From NCBI GenBank assembly GCA_027343965.1, contig DAHWJX010000051.1, positions 1-10,062 on the forward strand: a stretch of DNA of 10,062 nt, read 5' to 3'. The notes below the pieces were generated by a model. The model had not been told where the DNA came from, did no database searches, and worked only from the letters and a program-made list of their open reading frames with translations. The stretch is from JAKACU01 sp021821185 (GTDB taxonomy: Bacteria > Bacillota > Bacilli > Alicyclobacillales > SLC66). How positions within the stretch are numbered: the stretch's first letter is position 1; each line of letters begins with the position of its first letter. Below, piece by piece: positions 1-6,538 of the stretch. Made by a program: the position numbers and the translations under genes.

Positions 1-137
1 TGACTACGCCGAATCGCACGGTCTATCGCGTCTCAAACGCCCATTTCCAGGCCACAGGAACGAAATAAGCCACGACAGCCGGTTTATTTCAACTAATGCC
101 AATCACTCAACCCATGTAGGCCAAAAGAACCGACTAA

Positions 138-326
138 TACCGCACCACGCGTTCGACACCTTCGACAAACCTATTCAGGTGTCTGAATTGTGGTACGGGC
201 GACACGGCATATGGCAGTGCAGCAAAGGTAATCTTGAAACGTTTCAACGATCCAGAAATCAAGCGGATATCAGATCGTCGAAACGCCAAAATCGCGGGGC
301 AACCCTTGGTGCCGGTTGTGAAGTGA
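138..326 (+). pseudogene. possible decayed TnpB-like (IS200/IS605) C-terminal remnant
   Basis: The frame starting after a TAA at 135-137 and ending with TGA at 324-326 reads ...NLFRCLNCGTGD, then a tract with SAAKVIL. This resembles the second half of the TnpB zinc ribbon followed by the last RuvC motif (F-x-C-x-x-C-G, then D-x-N-A-A-x-N-I in intact proteins). The expected catalytic Asp-x-Asn-Ala-Ala appears as Tyr-Gly-Ser-Ala-Ala, and the first CxxC pair is not found upstream in the same frame, which is broken by stops at 66, 117 and 135. I therefore infer a degraded fragment, not a working gene. A second frame stays open from the window edge to 412, so the original reading frame may have shifted. 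The assignment rests on one short motif and could be coincidence. No left or right element end was identified. Confidence 0.27.
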
Positions 327-560
327 ATGGGCTAGTACAGCCATTCGTCACCGTTAACGGCCTGACTCTAGCTTGGGATACCGTAATTCCAAAAACGGAG
401 AGCGAACAATAAGTGGACAATGAACCTAGATGATTTTGGGTAAGTTTTCCGTAAAGGCAAACCAACTGCTACGGTGAATTACGTATTTCACCACTCATTT
501 GAATTTGTACCATGTGCAATACATGTCCCCTAAAAATCTGCACATATTGCTCCTCGTCGT

Positions 561-606
561 GTAACCTAGGACATTCTATCATCGTCATAAGAGTAGCCTA
601 GAACAT
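561..606. repeat. 14-bp direct repeat pair, 32-bp period, upstream of acyltransferase gene
   Basis: GTAACCTAGGACAT (561-574) and GTAGCCTAGAACAT (593-606) agree at 12 of 14 positions. Their starts are 32 bp apart, close to three helical turns, so both copies would lie on the same DNA face. The second copy ends 14 bases before the SD of the acyltransferase gene. A partial third occurrence, AACCTAG, lies at 424-430. Tandem sites at this spacing in a leader are compatible with an activator or repressor binding site, but that role is inference. No known operator consensus was recognised. Confidence 0.45.
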
Positions 607-620
607 GATTCGCCGTGGCA

Positions 621-626
621 AAGGAG
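621..626 (+). promoter_or_regulatory. ribosome binding site of the acyltransferase gene
   Basis: AAGGAG ends 10 bases before ATG 637. It supports the upstream ATG over internal ATGs at codons 26 and 40, neither of which has as good an SD. This matters because the upstream start gives the protein an unusually long N-terminal tail. Confidence 0.7.
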
Positions 627-636
627 CCATCATACT

Positions 637-2589
637 ATGAACCCCTCATCACTTTTACAACACCCTCGCACATGGCGATTCGCTTACGCAATTCCTAGGA
701 AAATTCGATCGATGCACCAATCGCCTGCACCTTTAGACGTTGAGCCTAGAAGCATGCCAACGCCCGCTATAGCCTCGAAAAGAAATTATATGCCCGCGTT
801 AGATGGTCTTCGGGCCATATCTGTCATGGCAGTGGTCGCCTATCACCTAAACTTCAGTTTTGCTCAAGGGGGGTTAATGGGCGTTGATGTATTTTTCGTT
901 TTATCAGGGTTCTTGATTACAGACATTTTACTTCATGAATGGCAAGAGCACGGCAAAATTGACCTAAGACGGTTTTGGGTGCACCGCATGCGACGATTGT
1001 TGCCTGCGTTATTCACGATGCTGCTTCTCGTGGTTGGCTTTATGGCCATTACCGAACCCACTTATATCGAGAAGTTTTACGGGGATATTCTGGCGGCAGT
1101 CTTTTATGTAAGCAATTGGTGGCTAATTTTTCACCACGTTTCTTATTTTGCGCAGTATGGAGTACAATCTCCATTTCTGCACCTCTGGTCACTTGCTGTA
1201 GAGGAACAATTTTATTTGGTATGGCCTATTCTCTTACTCTTAGGACTGCATTTTTTACGACAGCAACGCTGGTTATTTTTGCTCATCGTCCTTATGTCGA
1301 CGGCATCTGCCCTAGCGATGGCTTTCTTGTACCAACCGTTTATGGATCCAAGTCGCGTATACTACGGAACGGATACTCGTGCCTTCTCCTTGTTCATTGG
1401 AGCAGCATTGGCATTTTTATTGGCTCGTCAAAAACATCGGCAAAGCCCCGTTAAAAAAATGCCCTGGATCTTAGATGCCCTTGGTATCCTATCTCTGTTT
1501 CTGCTTCTATCTATGATGATCTTTAGTAATGAGTATGAGCCGGCGCTCTACCAAGGTGGAATAGTTTTCCTATCTCTAGTCAGCGCCGCCTTAATCGCTG
1601 TGCTTGCCCATCCTGGCAGTCGACTTGGCGCGGTGTTTCGTTTGCAACCTTTACGCTTTCTTGGAAAGCGTTCTTACGGTATCTATCTATGGCACTATCC
1701 CATCATCGTGTTGACCACTCCTGTCACCACTGCAGCAGGTTCTAACGCATTGCTCACCACTTTCCAGATCACAGTGAGCGTTGTTGTCGCGAATTTATCC
1801 TGGCGATTTATCGAAACACCCATTCGTCACTATAAGTTCCCCTTGGCCATTCGATATATAACAGCAAGAAATCAATCGGGCAAATTTCTAAAGCGTAGCC
1901 TGACGGTGTTTACCTGCTTCGCTTTCCTGATTCTAGTTGTCGGATACGCAGACTTACACAAGATGTCAATGATGAACAGGGCTTCTGCCAAGATCATTCA
2001 AGCAGGTCAGATGTTGCCAAAAATAGGTCAATCACCACCAAATACAGTTATAACCAATCATTTCAAGCCTTCTCAGCATCATAGTGACCCCAACGCTATA
2101 CGGGTACACCATGTAGCACCTGAAATAGGCAAAGAGGTTACATCCATTGGCGATTCCATTATGATAGACATAAAGCCCTACCTAAAGCGAAATTTACCGG
2201 GTATTTGGGTGGATGGCATGGTTGGAAGGCAGATGTACCAATTGGGGACCACTTTGACGCAATTACGCGCACACGGATATTTACGCTCCCATCTCATTAT
2301 CGAATTAGGAACGAACGGTCCTTTTGATGAATCATCGATTGCTACGTTGCTACGTAGACTTCATGAGAAAAAGATTGTCATCGTAAATACACGCGTACCG
2401 CGTCCTTGGCAAGAAACAGTAAACGATAGCCTAGCACAGCTCGCCGCACAAGTGCCACACGCCATCCTTGTCAATTGGTATACAGCAAGCGCCAATCACA
2501 ACGCTTATTTTTACCCTGATGGGGTGCATCTTGATCCCCAAGGCGCAACAACTTTAGCACGACTCGTGACAATAGCAATGAAATCTTAG
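637..2589 (+). CDS. OatA/YrhL-like membrane O-acyltransferase with C-terminal SGNH domain
   Basis: The 650-aa protein has two parts. Residues ~50-410 form an Acyltransferase_3 membrane domain: LDGLRA at 55-60, His70 in the position of the conserved family His, GVDVFFVLSGFLIT at 82-95, an RMRRLLPAL motif at 117-125, and HLWSLAVEEQFY at 182-193, with many hydrophobic segments. A further transmembrane helix (~415-435) leads to an extracytoplasmic SGNH esterase-like domain with GDS (nucleophile Ser507), ELGTNG (556-561) and DGVHL (Asp628, His631), so the Ser/Asp/His triad is intact. In known OatA proteins the membrane part passes acetyl groups outward and the SGNH part transfers them to MurNAc O-6 of peptidoglycan, giving lysozyme resistance. 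The substrate here could instead be another wall or exopolysaccharide. Length fits the family (about 600-650). The ~50-residue cytoplasmic tail before the first helix is longer than usual. The gene stands alone, convergent to trmD. Confidence 0.93.
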   Translation: MNPSSLLQHPRTWRFAYAIPRKIRSMHQSPAPLDVEPRSMPTPAIASKRNYMPALDGLRAISVMAVVAYHLNFSFAQGGLMGVDVFFVLSGFLITDILLHEWQEHGKIDLRRFWVHRMRRLLPALFTMLLLVVGFMAITEPTYIEKFYGDILAAVFYVSNWWLIFHHVSYFAQYGVQSPFLHLWSLAVEEQFYLVWPILLLLGLHFLRQQRWLFLLIVLMSTASALAMAFLYQPFMDPSRVYYGTDTRAFSLFIGAALAFLLARQKHRQSPVKKMPWILDALGILSLFLLLSMMIFSNEYEPALYQGGIVFLSLVSAALIAVLAHPGSRLGAVFRLQPLRFLGKRSYGIYLWHYPIIVLTTPVTTAAGSNALLTTFQITVSVVVANLSWRFIETPIRHYKFPLAIRYITARNQSGKFLKRSLTVFTCFAFLILVVGYADLHKMSMMNRASAKIIQAGQMLPKIGQSPPNTVITNHFKPSQHHSDPNAIRVHHVAPEIGKEVTSIGDSIMIDIKPYLKRNLPGIWVDGMVGRQMYQLGTTLTQLRAHGYLRSHLIIELGTNGPFDESSIATLLRRLHEKKIVIVNTRVPRPWQETVNDSLAQLAAQVPHAILVNWYTASANHNAYFYPDGVHLDPQGATTLARLVTIAMKS

Positions 2590-2633
2590 TGGGGTTGGCG
2601 CACAGAAAGAAGAGATCAAGCATAAATTTAGGT

Positions 2634-2689
2634 GAACCCATCGATGAGCCAACTAGGGGATACAGTGAACTGGCTCATTCGGTGGGTTC
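2634..2689. terminator. two-tier hairpin between convergent genes (putative bidirectional terminator)
   Basis: The outer arms are GAACCCA (2634-2640) and TGGGTTC (2683-2689). The inner arms are ATGAGCCA (2644-2651) and TGGCTCAT (2671-2678), with a flanking G-T wobble. A short asymmetric internal loop separates the tiers and the apical loop is 19 bases. The element covers the last codons and the stop of trmD and lies about 45 bases after the acyltransferase stop, where a shared terminator would be expected. Neither strand has a clear U-tract after the stem, so intrinsic termination is plausible but not certain. It may instead act as a 3'-end stabilising structure. Confidence 0.5.
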
Positions 2690-3442
2690 CGAATCGTTCT
2701 CCTGCCAACCAAACGTACGTAAGAAGGACTTATCCTGACGATCTAGTCGAACAGCTTGCAAAAGTTCTGGTCGCTTACGCAATGTGACAAGCAACGACTG
2801 TTGACGTCGCCACATCGCAATATTCGCGTGATGACCAGACAGCAAAATATCAGGCACTTTCCACTCACGAAACTTTGATGGTTTCGTATACTGAGGAAAT
2901 TCAAGCAAGCCATTTGAAAAGGAATCATCGACTGCGCTTTGTTCATTGCCTAAGACGCCTGGCAAAAGACGCGCTACGGCATCGATCACAACAAGAGCAG
3001 GAAGTTCCCCGCCAGTCAGCACATAATCTCCGATGGATAATTCGTCATCGACGAGATGCTCGCGAATCCGTTCATCGAACCCCTCATAGTGACCACTGAT
3101 AAAAATGATATGATCCAAAGAGGCAAGTTCTTGCGCGATCCGTTGAGAAAAAATCCGTCCCTGCGGCGAGAGCAGAATCACTTTAGGAGATACCGTAGAA
3201 GTTGAAGCCGACTTCGCGAGCAACGATTCCACCGCCAAAAAAATAGGCTCTGGCTTTAACACCATGCCTGCTCCGCCGCCAAATGGCGTATCATCAACCG
3301 TCTTATGCCGATTCATCGCAAAATCACGATAATTCACGATGCCAACATCAAGATATCCTTGCTTGATAGCTCGACCGACGATACTTGATTTTAGCGGAGC
3401 CTCAAACATCTCAGGGAATAAAGTCAAAACATCGATTCGCAT
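2675..3442 (-). CDS. trmD: tRNA (guanine-N1-)-methyltransferase TrmD
   Basis: The protein methylates G37 next to the anticodon of tRNAs using S-adenosylmethionine, which prevents +1 frameshifting. It acts as a cytoplasmic dimer. The 255-aa sequence opens with MRIDVLTLFPEMF, as in other TrmD proteins. It contains the SPOUT knot segments LLSPQGRIFSQ (90-100), ISGHYEGFDERI (115-126) and SIGDYVLTGGELPAL (136-150), then PGVLG and SAVDDSF. Asp173 matches the catalytic base (Asp169 in E. coli) and Arg158 matches Arg154, with the same 15-residue interval. The C-terminal part carries LLSGHHANI(A)xWRR. ATG 3442 is chosen because family proteins start at MxIDxLTLFPEMF, although a TTG lies one codon upstream. 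The start is 4 bases after the rimM stop and no SD is visible, so translation is probably coupled to rimM. The usual downstream gene rplS is absent. Confidence 0.97.
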   Translation of the reverse strand: MRIDVLTLFPEMFEAPLKSSIVGRAIKQGYLDVGIVNYRDFAMNRHKTVDDTPFGGGAGMVLKPEPIFLAVESLLAKSASTSTVSPKVILLSPQGRIFSQRIAQELASLDHIIFISGHYEGFDERIREHLVDDELSIGDYVLTGGELPALVVIDAVARLLPGVLGNEQSAVDDSFSNGLLEFPQYTKPSKFREWKVPDILLSGHHANIAMWRRQQSLLVTLRKRPELLQAVRLDRQDKSFLRTFGWQENDSEPTE

Positions 3443-3446
3443 CAAC

Positions 3447-3956
3447 TCAATCTAACAACCCCGGCATGACATAAACATCCATTCGCTTTTGCGCAATGTC
3501 CACGTGACGTATGCAATCAGGGATCGCAGGCAAAAGCACTTCCATTCCAAGGCCATTTTTAACCACGTACACATCATTAGCACCTGGCGAGAGTACATCC
3601 ACAAGCGTACCCAAAATAGCACCATCCTCAACAGACACTACCGTACATCCGATCAAATCGCGAACAAAGTAGTGTCCTTCTGAGAGATCAGGCAGTTGCT
3701 CACGAGAGATGAACAAGTCCATGCCACGACACTGCTCGGCTTCATCAATCGTATTGATCTCCTCAAAACTCACGACATACACATTTTTTTGCAACCGACC
3801 CGACCGTACATGTACCACTTGTGGTGGGCGGTGATTACCTTGCATCGTCAGAACAGACCCTTTTGCAAAACGCAGGTGAGGGAAATCTGTTCGCGAGAGC
3901 ACGCGCATCTCGCCTTTTAGCCCATGCGTACCAACAACTGAACCTACTGTGAACAT
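3447..3956 (-). CDS. rimM: ribosome maturation factor RimM
   Basis: RimM binds uS19 and helps mature the 3' (head) domain of 16S rRNA in the 30S subunit. The 169-aa protein shows the N-terminal RimM beta-barrel, with VGSVVGTHGLKGEMRVLSRTDFP at about 4-26 (the THGxKGE signature), then a linker. A C-terminal PRC-barrel follows, with HYFVRDLIGCTV (95-106), GTLVDVLSPGANDVYVV (116-132) and EVLLPAIPDCI. The length is normal. The start is uncertain. ATG 3956 has no SD at normal distance, because GGTGAGG (3979-3973) ends 16 bases before it. An in-frame CTG at 3968 lies 4 bases after that SD and would add MDAE, matching relatives that carry a few residues before the FxVG strand. It lies in the rpsP-khpA-ylqD-rimM-trmD run. 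Confidence 0.96.
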   Translation of the reverse strand: MFTVGSVVGTHGLKGEMRVLSRTDFPHLRFAKGSVLTMQGNHRPPQVVHVRSGRLQKNVYVVSFEEINTIDEAEQCRGMDLFISREQLPDLSEGHYFVRDLIGCTVVSVEDGAILGTLVDVLSPGANDVYVVKNGLGMEVLLPAIPDCIRHVDIAQKRMDVYVMPGLLD

Positions 3957-3998
3957 CTCTGCGTCCAGAAGACCTCACCCACCTAACTTTTACATTTT

Positions 3999-4421
3999 TC
4001 AGTTTGCCATGTCACCATTTTGACGGATTTCCACGACAATACCATCTTTAACGATAATTTCAGCACCTAACAAAATCTTTTCCCATGATGCGCCCACTTC
4101 AACATCCACAGAGGTTTCAACTTGGCCATTCGGTACTTCGGATCCAATATCCATTTGTTGAATTTGTGATAACTGTTGAATCATTTGTTCGCGGCGTTCT
4201 TCGCGTTGTGCGCGCTCCGTTTCAATACGTTCCTGGGCTTGCGCTACAGCCACGTCACCTTGCTTTTCCGCATCGCGAATCCATTGTTTACCGCGAAATT
4301 CCAATTCTTCCAGCTCGGCAATTGTTGCATTAATTAAACGACGCAATTCGGCAAGCCACGCTTGCTTGGTTTCTTCGGTCAATATGTACTTCACGGCAAC
4401 TGGCTGACGAATCGTTAACAA
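3999..4421 (-). CDS. ylqD: YlqD family protein
   Basis: This is a YlqD-family protein of unknown biochemical role, typically found in Bacillota between khpA and rimM. From the start chosen here it has 140 residues, close to family size (about 130). It begins MLTIRQPVAVKYILTEETK. A charged, Gln/Glu/Arg-rich region predicted to form a coiled coil follows (about residues 20-90, rich in QAQERIETERAQREERREQM-type sequence). It ends with a compact segment containing GSEV, DVEVGASW and IIVKDGIVVEIR. The longer ATG-initiated frame from 4466 is rejected. AAGGAGG (4436-4430) lies exactly 8 bases before TTG 4421, and it would be inside the coding region of the longer form. No enzyme motif or membrane segment is visible. 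The neighbourhood suggests a link to ribosome or RNA biology, which is inference only. Confidence 0.9.
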   Translation of the reverse strand: MLTIRQPVAVKYILTEETKQAWLAELRRLINATIAELEELEFRGKQWIRDAEKQGDVAVAQAQERIETERAQREERREQMIQQLSQIQQMDIGSEVPNGQVETSVDVEVGASWEKILLGAEIIVKDGIVVEIRQNGDMAN

Positions 4422-4429
4422 AGGGTTAT

Positions 4430-4436
4430 CCTCCTT
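4430..4436 (-). promoter_or_regulatory. consensus SD deciding the TTG start of ylqD
   Basis: The perfect AAGGAGG on the minus strand is 8 bases from TTG 4421. It shows that ylqD starts at TTG, 45 bases downstream of the first in-frame ATG (4466). It also leaves a 75-base gap after khpA that holds a strong hairpin. Confidence 0.88.
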
Positions 4437-4462
4437 ATGCATGTCCAAATAAGCATCAAACC

Positions 4463-4494
4463 ACAAGGGTCCAGACGTTTGTCTCGACCCTTGT
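4463..4494 (-). promoter_or_regulatory. strong intra-operon hairpin between khpA and ylqD
   Basis: The perfect 9-bp arms ACAAGGGTC (4463-4471 by its + strand complement arm) and GACCCTTGT (4486-4494) enclose, after one mismatch, a second 4-bp stem (AGAC/GTCT) capped by a 4-base loop. The stem begins 2 bases after the khpA stop and ends about 26 bases before the ylqD SD. On the transcribed (minus) strand it is followed by a T-poor GGTTTGATGCTTATTT tract, so it is at best a leaky terminator. It could also be a processing or mRNA-stabilising stem. Confidence 0.6.
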
Positions 4495-4496
4495 CA

Positions 4497-4724
4497 TCAA
4501 TTTACTTCGATGTGAACACGCCGGTTTTCTTGCAAAGCCGCAGCAGAAACTACAGTACGCATCGACTTGATGATGCGTCCACCTTTTCCGATGATCTTTC
4601 CCACGTCACCCGATGCAACAGACAACTCATAGACCGTGGCACGTTCACCCTGCACTTCGTGCACTTGAACATCATCCGGGTTATCAACGAGGTTACGTGC
4701 AATCAATTCAACGAGTTCTTTCAC
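4497..4724 (-). CDS. khpA: KH-domain RNA-binding protein KhpA (YlqC)
   Basis: KhpA is a small cytoplasmic RNA-binding protein that in Gram-positive bacteria can pair with KhpB (Jag/EloR) and influence cell division and RNA metabolism. The 75-aa sequence is essentially one type II KH domain. It opens MKELVELIARNLVDNPDDV and has the GxxG loop as VGKIIGKGGRIIKSMRT (GKGG at 46-49), ending with a beta strand RRVHIEV. The start is GTG 4724, preceded at 6 bases by AAGGCGGG (4738-4731), one base off the SD consensus. It follows rpsP by 48 bases, and its stop is followed almost at once by a strong hairpin. The order rpsP-khpA-ylqD-rimM is the standard one in Bacilli. Confidence 0.96.
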   Translation of the reverse strand: MKELVELIARNLVDNPDDVQVHEVQGERATVYELSVASGDVGKIIGKGGRIIKSMRTVVSAAALQENRRVHIEVN

Positions 4725-4772
4725 GGTGATCCCGCCTTCGACTGGTCCGTGCTAACGATCAAAACCAAAAAC

Positions 4773-5045
4773 TTACTTGCTAAGACGCTGTTCATGCACC
4801 TTTTTCATGATTCCAGACATGCTCAACAAATTACGCGCTGAGTCAGAAGGTTGTGCGCCAGTTCCCAACCAATACAATGCACGGTCTTCTTTGATATTGA
4901 TTTGTGCTGGGGTCGTTAAAGGATTATAGGTGCCAATCTCTTCGATAAACCGACCATCACGAGGCGACCTTGAATCGGAAACCACCACACGATAAAACGG
5001 AGCTTTTTTAGCACCCATACGTTTTAAACGAATTTTTACTGCCAT
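4773..5045 (-). CDS. rpsP: 30S ribosomal protein bS16
   Basis: bS16 binds the 5' and central domains of 16S rRNA and is needed for early 30S assembly. The 90-aa protein has the full family pattern: MAVKIRLKRMGAKKAPFYRV (1-20), VVSDSRSPRDGRFIEEIGTYNP (21-42), then ALYWLGTGAQPSD and the C-terminal helix. The start is ATG 5045, with a perfect AAGGAGG (5060-5054) 8 bases upstream. The longer in-frame form starting at 5099 would add 18 residues not seen in bS16 and would place the SD inside the gene. It lies 57 bases after ffh and is probably co-transcribed with it from the promoter upstream of ylxM. The consensus SD fits the high expression needed for a ribosomal protein. Confidence 0.98.
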   Translation of the reverse strand: MAVKIRLKRMGAKKAPFYRVVVSDSRSPRDGRFIEEIGTYNPLTTPAQINIKEDRALYWLGTGAQPSDSARNLLSMSGIMKKVHEQRLSK

Positions 5046-5053
5046 CGTTTTCA

Positions 5054-5060
5054 CCTCCTT
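5054..5060 (-). promoter_or_regulatory. consensus SD deciding the start of rpsP
   Basis: AAGGAGG followed by GTGAAAACG before ATG 5045 gives 8-base spacing. It continues into TG, matching the anti-SD over AAGGAGGTG. It rules out the upstream in-frame ATG at 5099. Confidence 0.93.
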
Positions 5061-5102
5061 GATGAAGTATCCGAAATCATTTGCATCAATGACAGCCATG
5101 CG

Positions 5103-6509
5103 TCATTTGCGACGCTTGCCACCGTGTGGAAAAGGTAATCCGCCTTTTTTACCCATGGATCCCATAGCACCCGCTAAACTGCCTAGGCCCTTCTTGCCGC
5201 CCTTGGCCAAGGAAGAAAATTGTTTCATCATTTTACGCATCTCTTCAAACTGGCGTAAAAGCTGATTGACATCTTTGACCTGCGTACCGCTGCCTTTGGC
5301 AATTCGGATACGTCGGCTGGAGCTTTTAGTCACAAGCTCAGGCTTTGCACGTTCTGCCTTTGACATCGAGAGGATAATTGCTTCAACCTTACTCATTTGA
5401 GAACCATCCACGGCACCTGCAGGCAATTGTTTTAACTTACCCATGCCAGGGAGCATACCTAGTAATTGATCGAGCGGTCCCAACTTGCGAACTTGTTGTA
5501 ATTGCGCCAGAAAATCATCTAACGTAAATTCGTTTTTAAGAAGTTTTGCTTCAAGTTCCTTAGCTTGCTTTTCATCGATCGTTTCCTGTGCCTTTTCGAT
5601 CAGCGACAGCACATCGCCCATCCCTAAAATCCGCGACGCCATACGATCGGGATAAAAGGGTTCAAGTGCATCTGTCTTTTCACCGGTTCCAACAAACTTG
5701 ACGGGACATCCAGTTACATGACGAACTGTCAGTGCTGCCCCGCCGCGCGTATCGCCATCAAGTTTTGTCAGGACGATCCCCGTAACTGACAATTGACTAT
5801 GAAAGTGCTCAGCTACCGTAATCGCATCTTGCCCTGTCATAGCATCAATCACAAGCAAGATCTCATGCGGTTGGGCAATATCTTTCATCACAGATAACTC
5901 TTGCATCAATGTCTCATCAATGTGCAATCGACCAGCCGTGTCGATAATAACATAGTCATTACCTGCTCGACGAGCTTCTTCCATCGCATCACGTACGATA
6001 TCAGGAGGCGATATGTGATTACCTGGTGCATAGATCGCTACGTCAATTTGCTGCGCCAAAATTCGCAACTGATCAATGGCCGCCGGGCGATAGATATCAG
6101 CTGCCACCAAAAGTGGACGTCTATGCTCCTTAATCACGAGATGCCGTGCAAGTTTCGCCGCAGCCGTGGTTTTCCCTGCACCTTGCAATCCAACTAACAT
6201 AACAACAGTCGGCGGCTTGGCAGCTCGCGCAATTCGCTCCTGTTCACCGCCCATGAGTGATACTAACTCGTCGTGAACAATTTTCACGACTTGTTGCGCA
6301 GCGGATAAGCTCTGTAAAATCTCTTGGCCCACCGCTTTTTCACGGACTCGTTCTGTAAACTCCTTTGCGACGGCATGGTGTACGTCAGCTTCTAAGAGGG
6401 CTCTGCGAATCTCGCGCATCGCATCTTTGACATCATCTTCTGTCAATCGCCCTTTGCTGCGCAATTTTTGAAAAGCCCCTTGCAAACGCAAAGAAAGCGC
6501 ATCAAACAT
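5103..6509 (-). CDS. ffh: signal recognition particle protein Ffh
   Basis: Ffh is the GTPase of SRP. It binds SRP RNA and emerging signal sequences on the ribosome and docks with FtsY at the membrane. The 468-aa protein shows the N domain helical bundle (1-~90), then the G domain: GLQGAGKT at 107-114, DTAGRL at 190-195, TKLDGDTRGGAAL at 248-260 and GTGEK at 274-278. The methionine-rich M domain runs from ~300 to 433, with LLGMLPGMGKLKQ and the SRP-RNA-binding SSRRIRIAKGSGTQV (397-411). The tail is a Gly/Lys-rich stretch ending PHGGKRRK. All GTPase motifs are intact and the length is normal (about 440-450 plus tail). ATG 6509 has AGGTGGTGAC as SD, 6 bases upstream. It follows ylxM by 29 bases and is followed by rpsP. 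Confidence 0.98.
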   Translation of the reverse strand: MFDALSLRLQGAFQKLRSKGRLTEDDVKDAMREIRRALLEADVHHAVAKEFTERVREKAVGQEILQSLSAAQQVVKIVHDELVSLMGGEQERIARAAKPPTVVMLVGLQGAGKTTAAAKLARHLVIKEHRRPLLVAADIYRPAAIDQLRILAQQIDVAIYAPGNHISPPDIVRDAMEEARRAGNDYVIIDTAGRLHIDETLMQELSVMKDIAQPHEILLVIDAMTGQDAITVAEHFHSQLSVTGIVLTKLDGDTRGGAALTVRHVTGCPVKFVGTGEKTDALEPFYPDRMASRILGMGDVLSLIEKAQETIDEKQAKELEAKLLKNEFTLDDFLAQLQQVRKLGPLDQLLGMLPGMGKLKQLPAGAVDGSQMSKVEAIILSMSKAERAKPELVTKSSSRRIRIAKGSGTQVKDVNQLLRQFEEMRKMMKQFSSLAKGGKKGLGSLAGAMGSMGKKGGLPFPHGGKRRK

Positions 6510-6538
6510 GACGTAGTCACCACCTGTCGTCGATCTCT

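Larger units (their letters stand above)
327..636. other. gene-poor leader upstream of the acyltransferase gene
   Basis: No convincing gene is seen here, and together with 1-137 this makes the first 636 bases effectively non-coding. Visible items are a perfect 10-bp palindrome CCGTTAACGG (351-360), a 6-bp inverted repeat GGTGAA/TTCACC (473-478 and 487-492, 8-base loop), a 14-bp direct repeat (separate entry), and the SD of the downstream gene. I looked for TTGACA/TATAAT-like pairs at 16-18 bp spacing and found none I would defend. TTGAAT at 499-504 lacks a partner at the right distance, and TATCAT at 577-582 lacks a -35. Confidence 0.5.

Noticed and set aside
351..360. Perfect palindrome CCGTTAACGG
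   Set aside because: A single 10-bp palindrome is expected by chance in 10 kb. It has no partner site or promoter context.
259..465. 68-codon minus-strand frame in the left region
   Set aside because: No recognised domain and no SD of note. It overlaps the more suggestive zinc-ribbon-like + frame.
473..492. Inverted repeat GGTGAA/TTCACC with 8-base loop
   Set aside because: A 6-bp stem without a T-run is too weak to call a terminator or operator.
499..582. Possible sigma-A promoter elements (TTGAAT, TTGTAC, TATCAT) before the acyltransferase gene
   Set aside because: No pair has both acceptable hexamers and 16-18 bp spacing, so no promoter is claimed.
975..1454. 159-codon + frame inside the acyltransferase gene
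   Set aside because: It is entirely within a well-supported membrane protein gene in another frame. Its Cys/Ser-rich hydrophobic product has no family features and no SD was found.
5045..5099. N-terminal extension of rpsP
   Set aside because: The extension contains the SD of the true start, and bS16 proteins begin at MAVKIRLxR.
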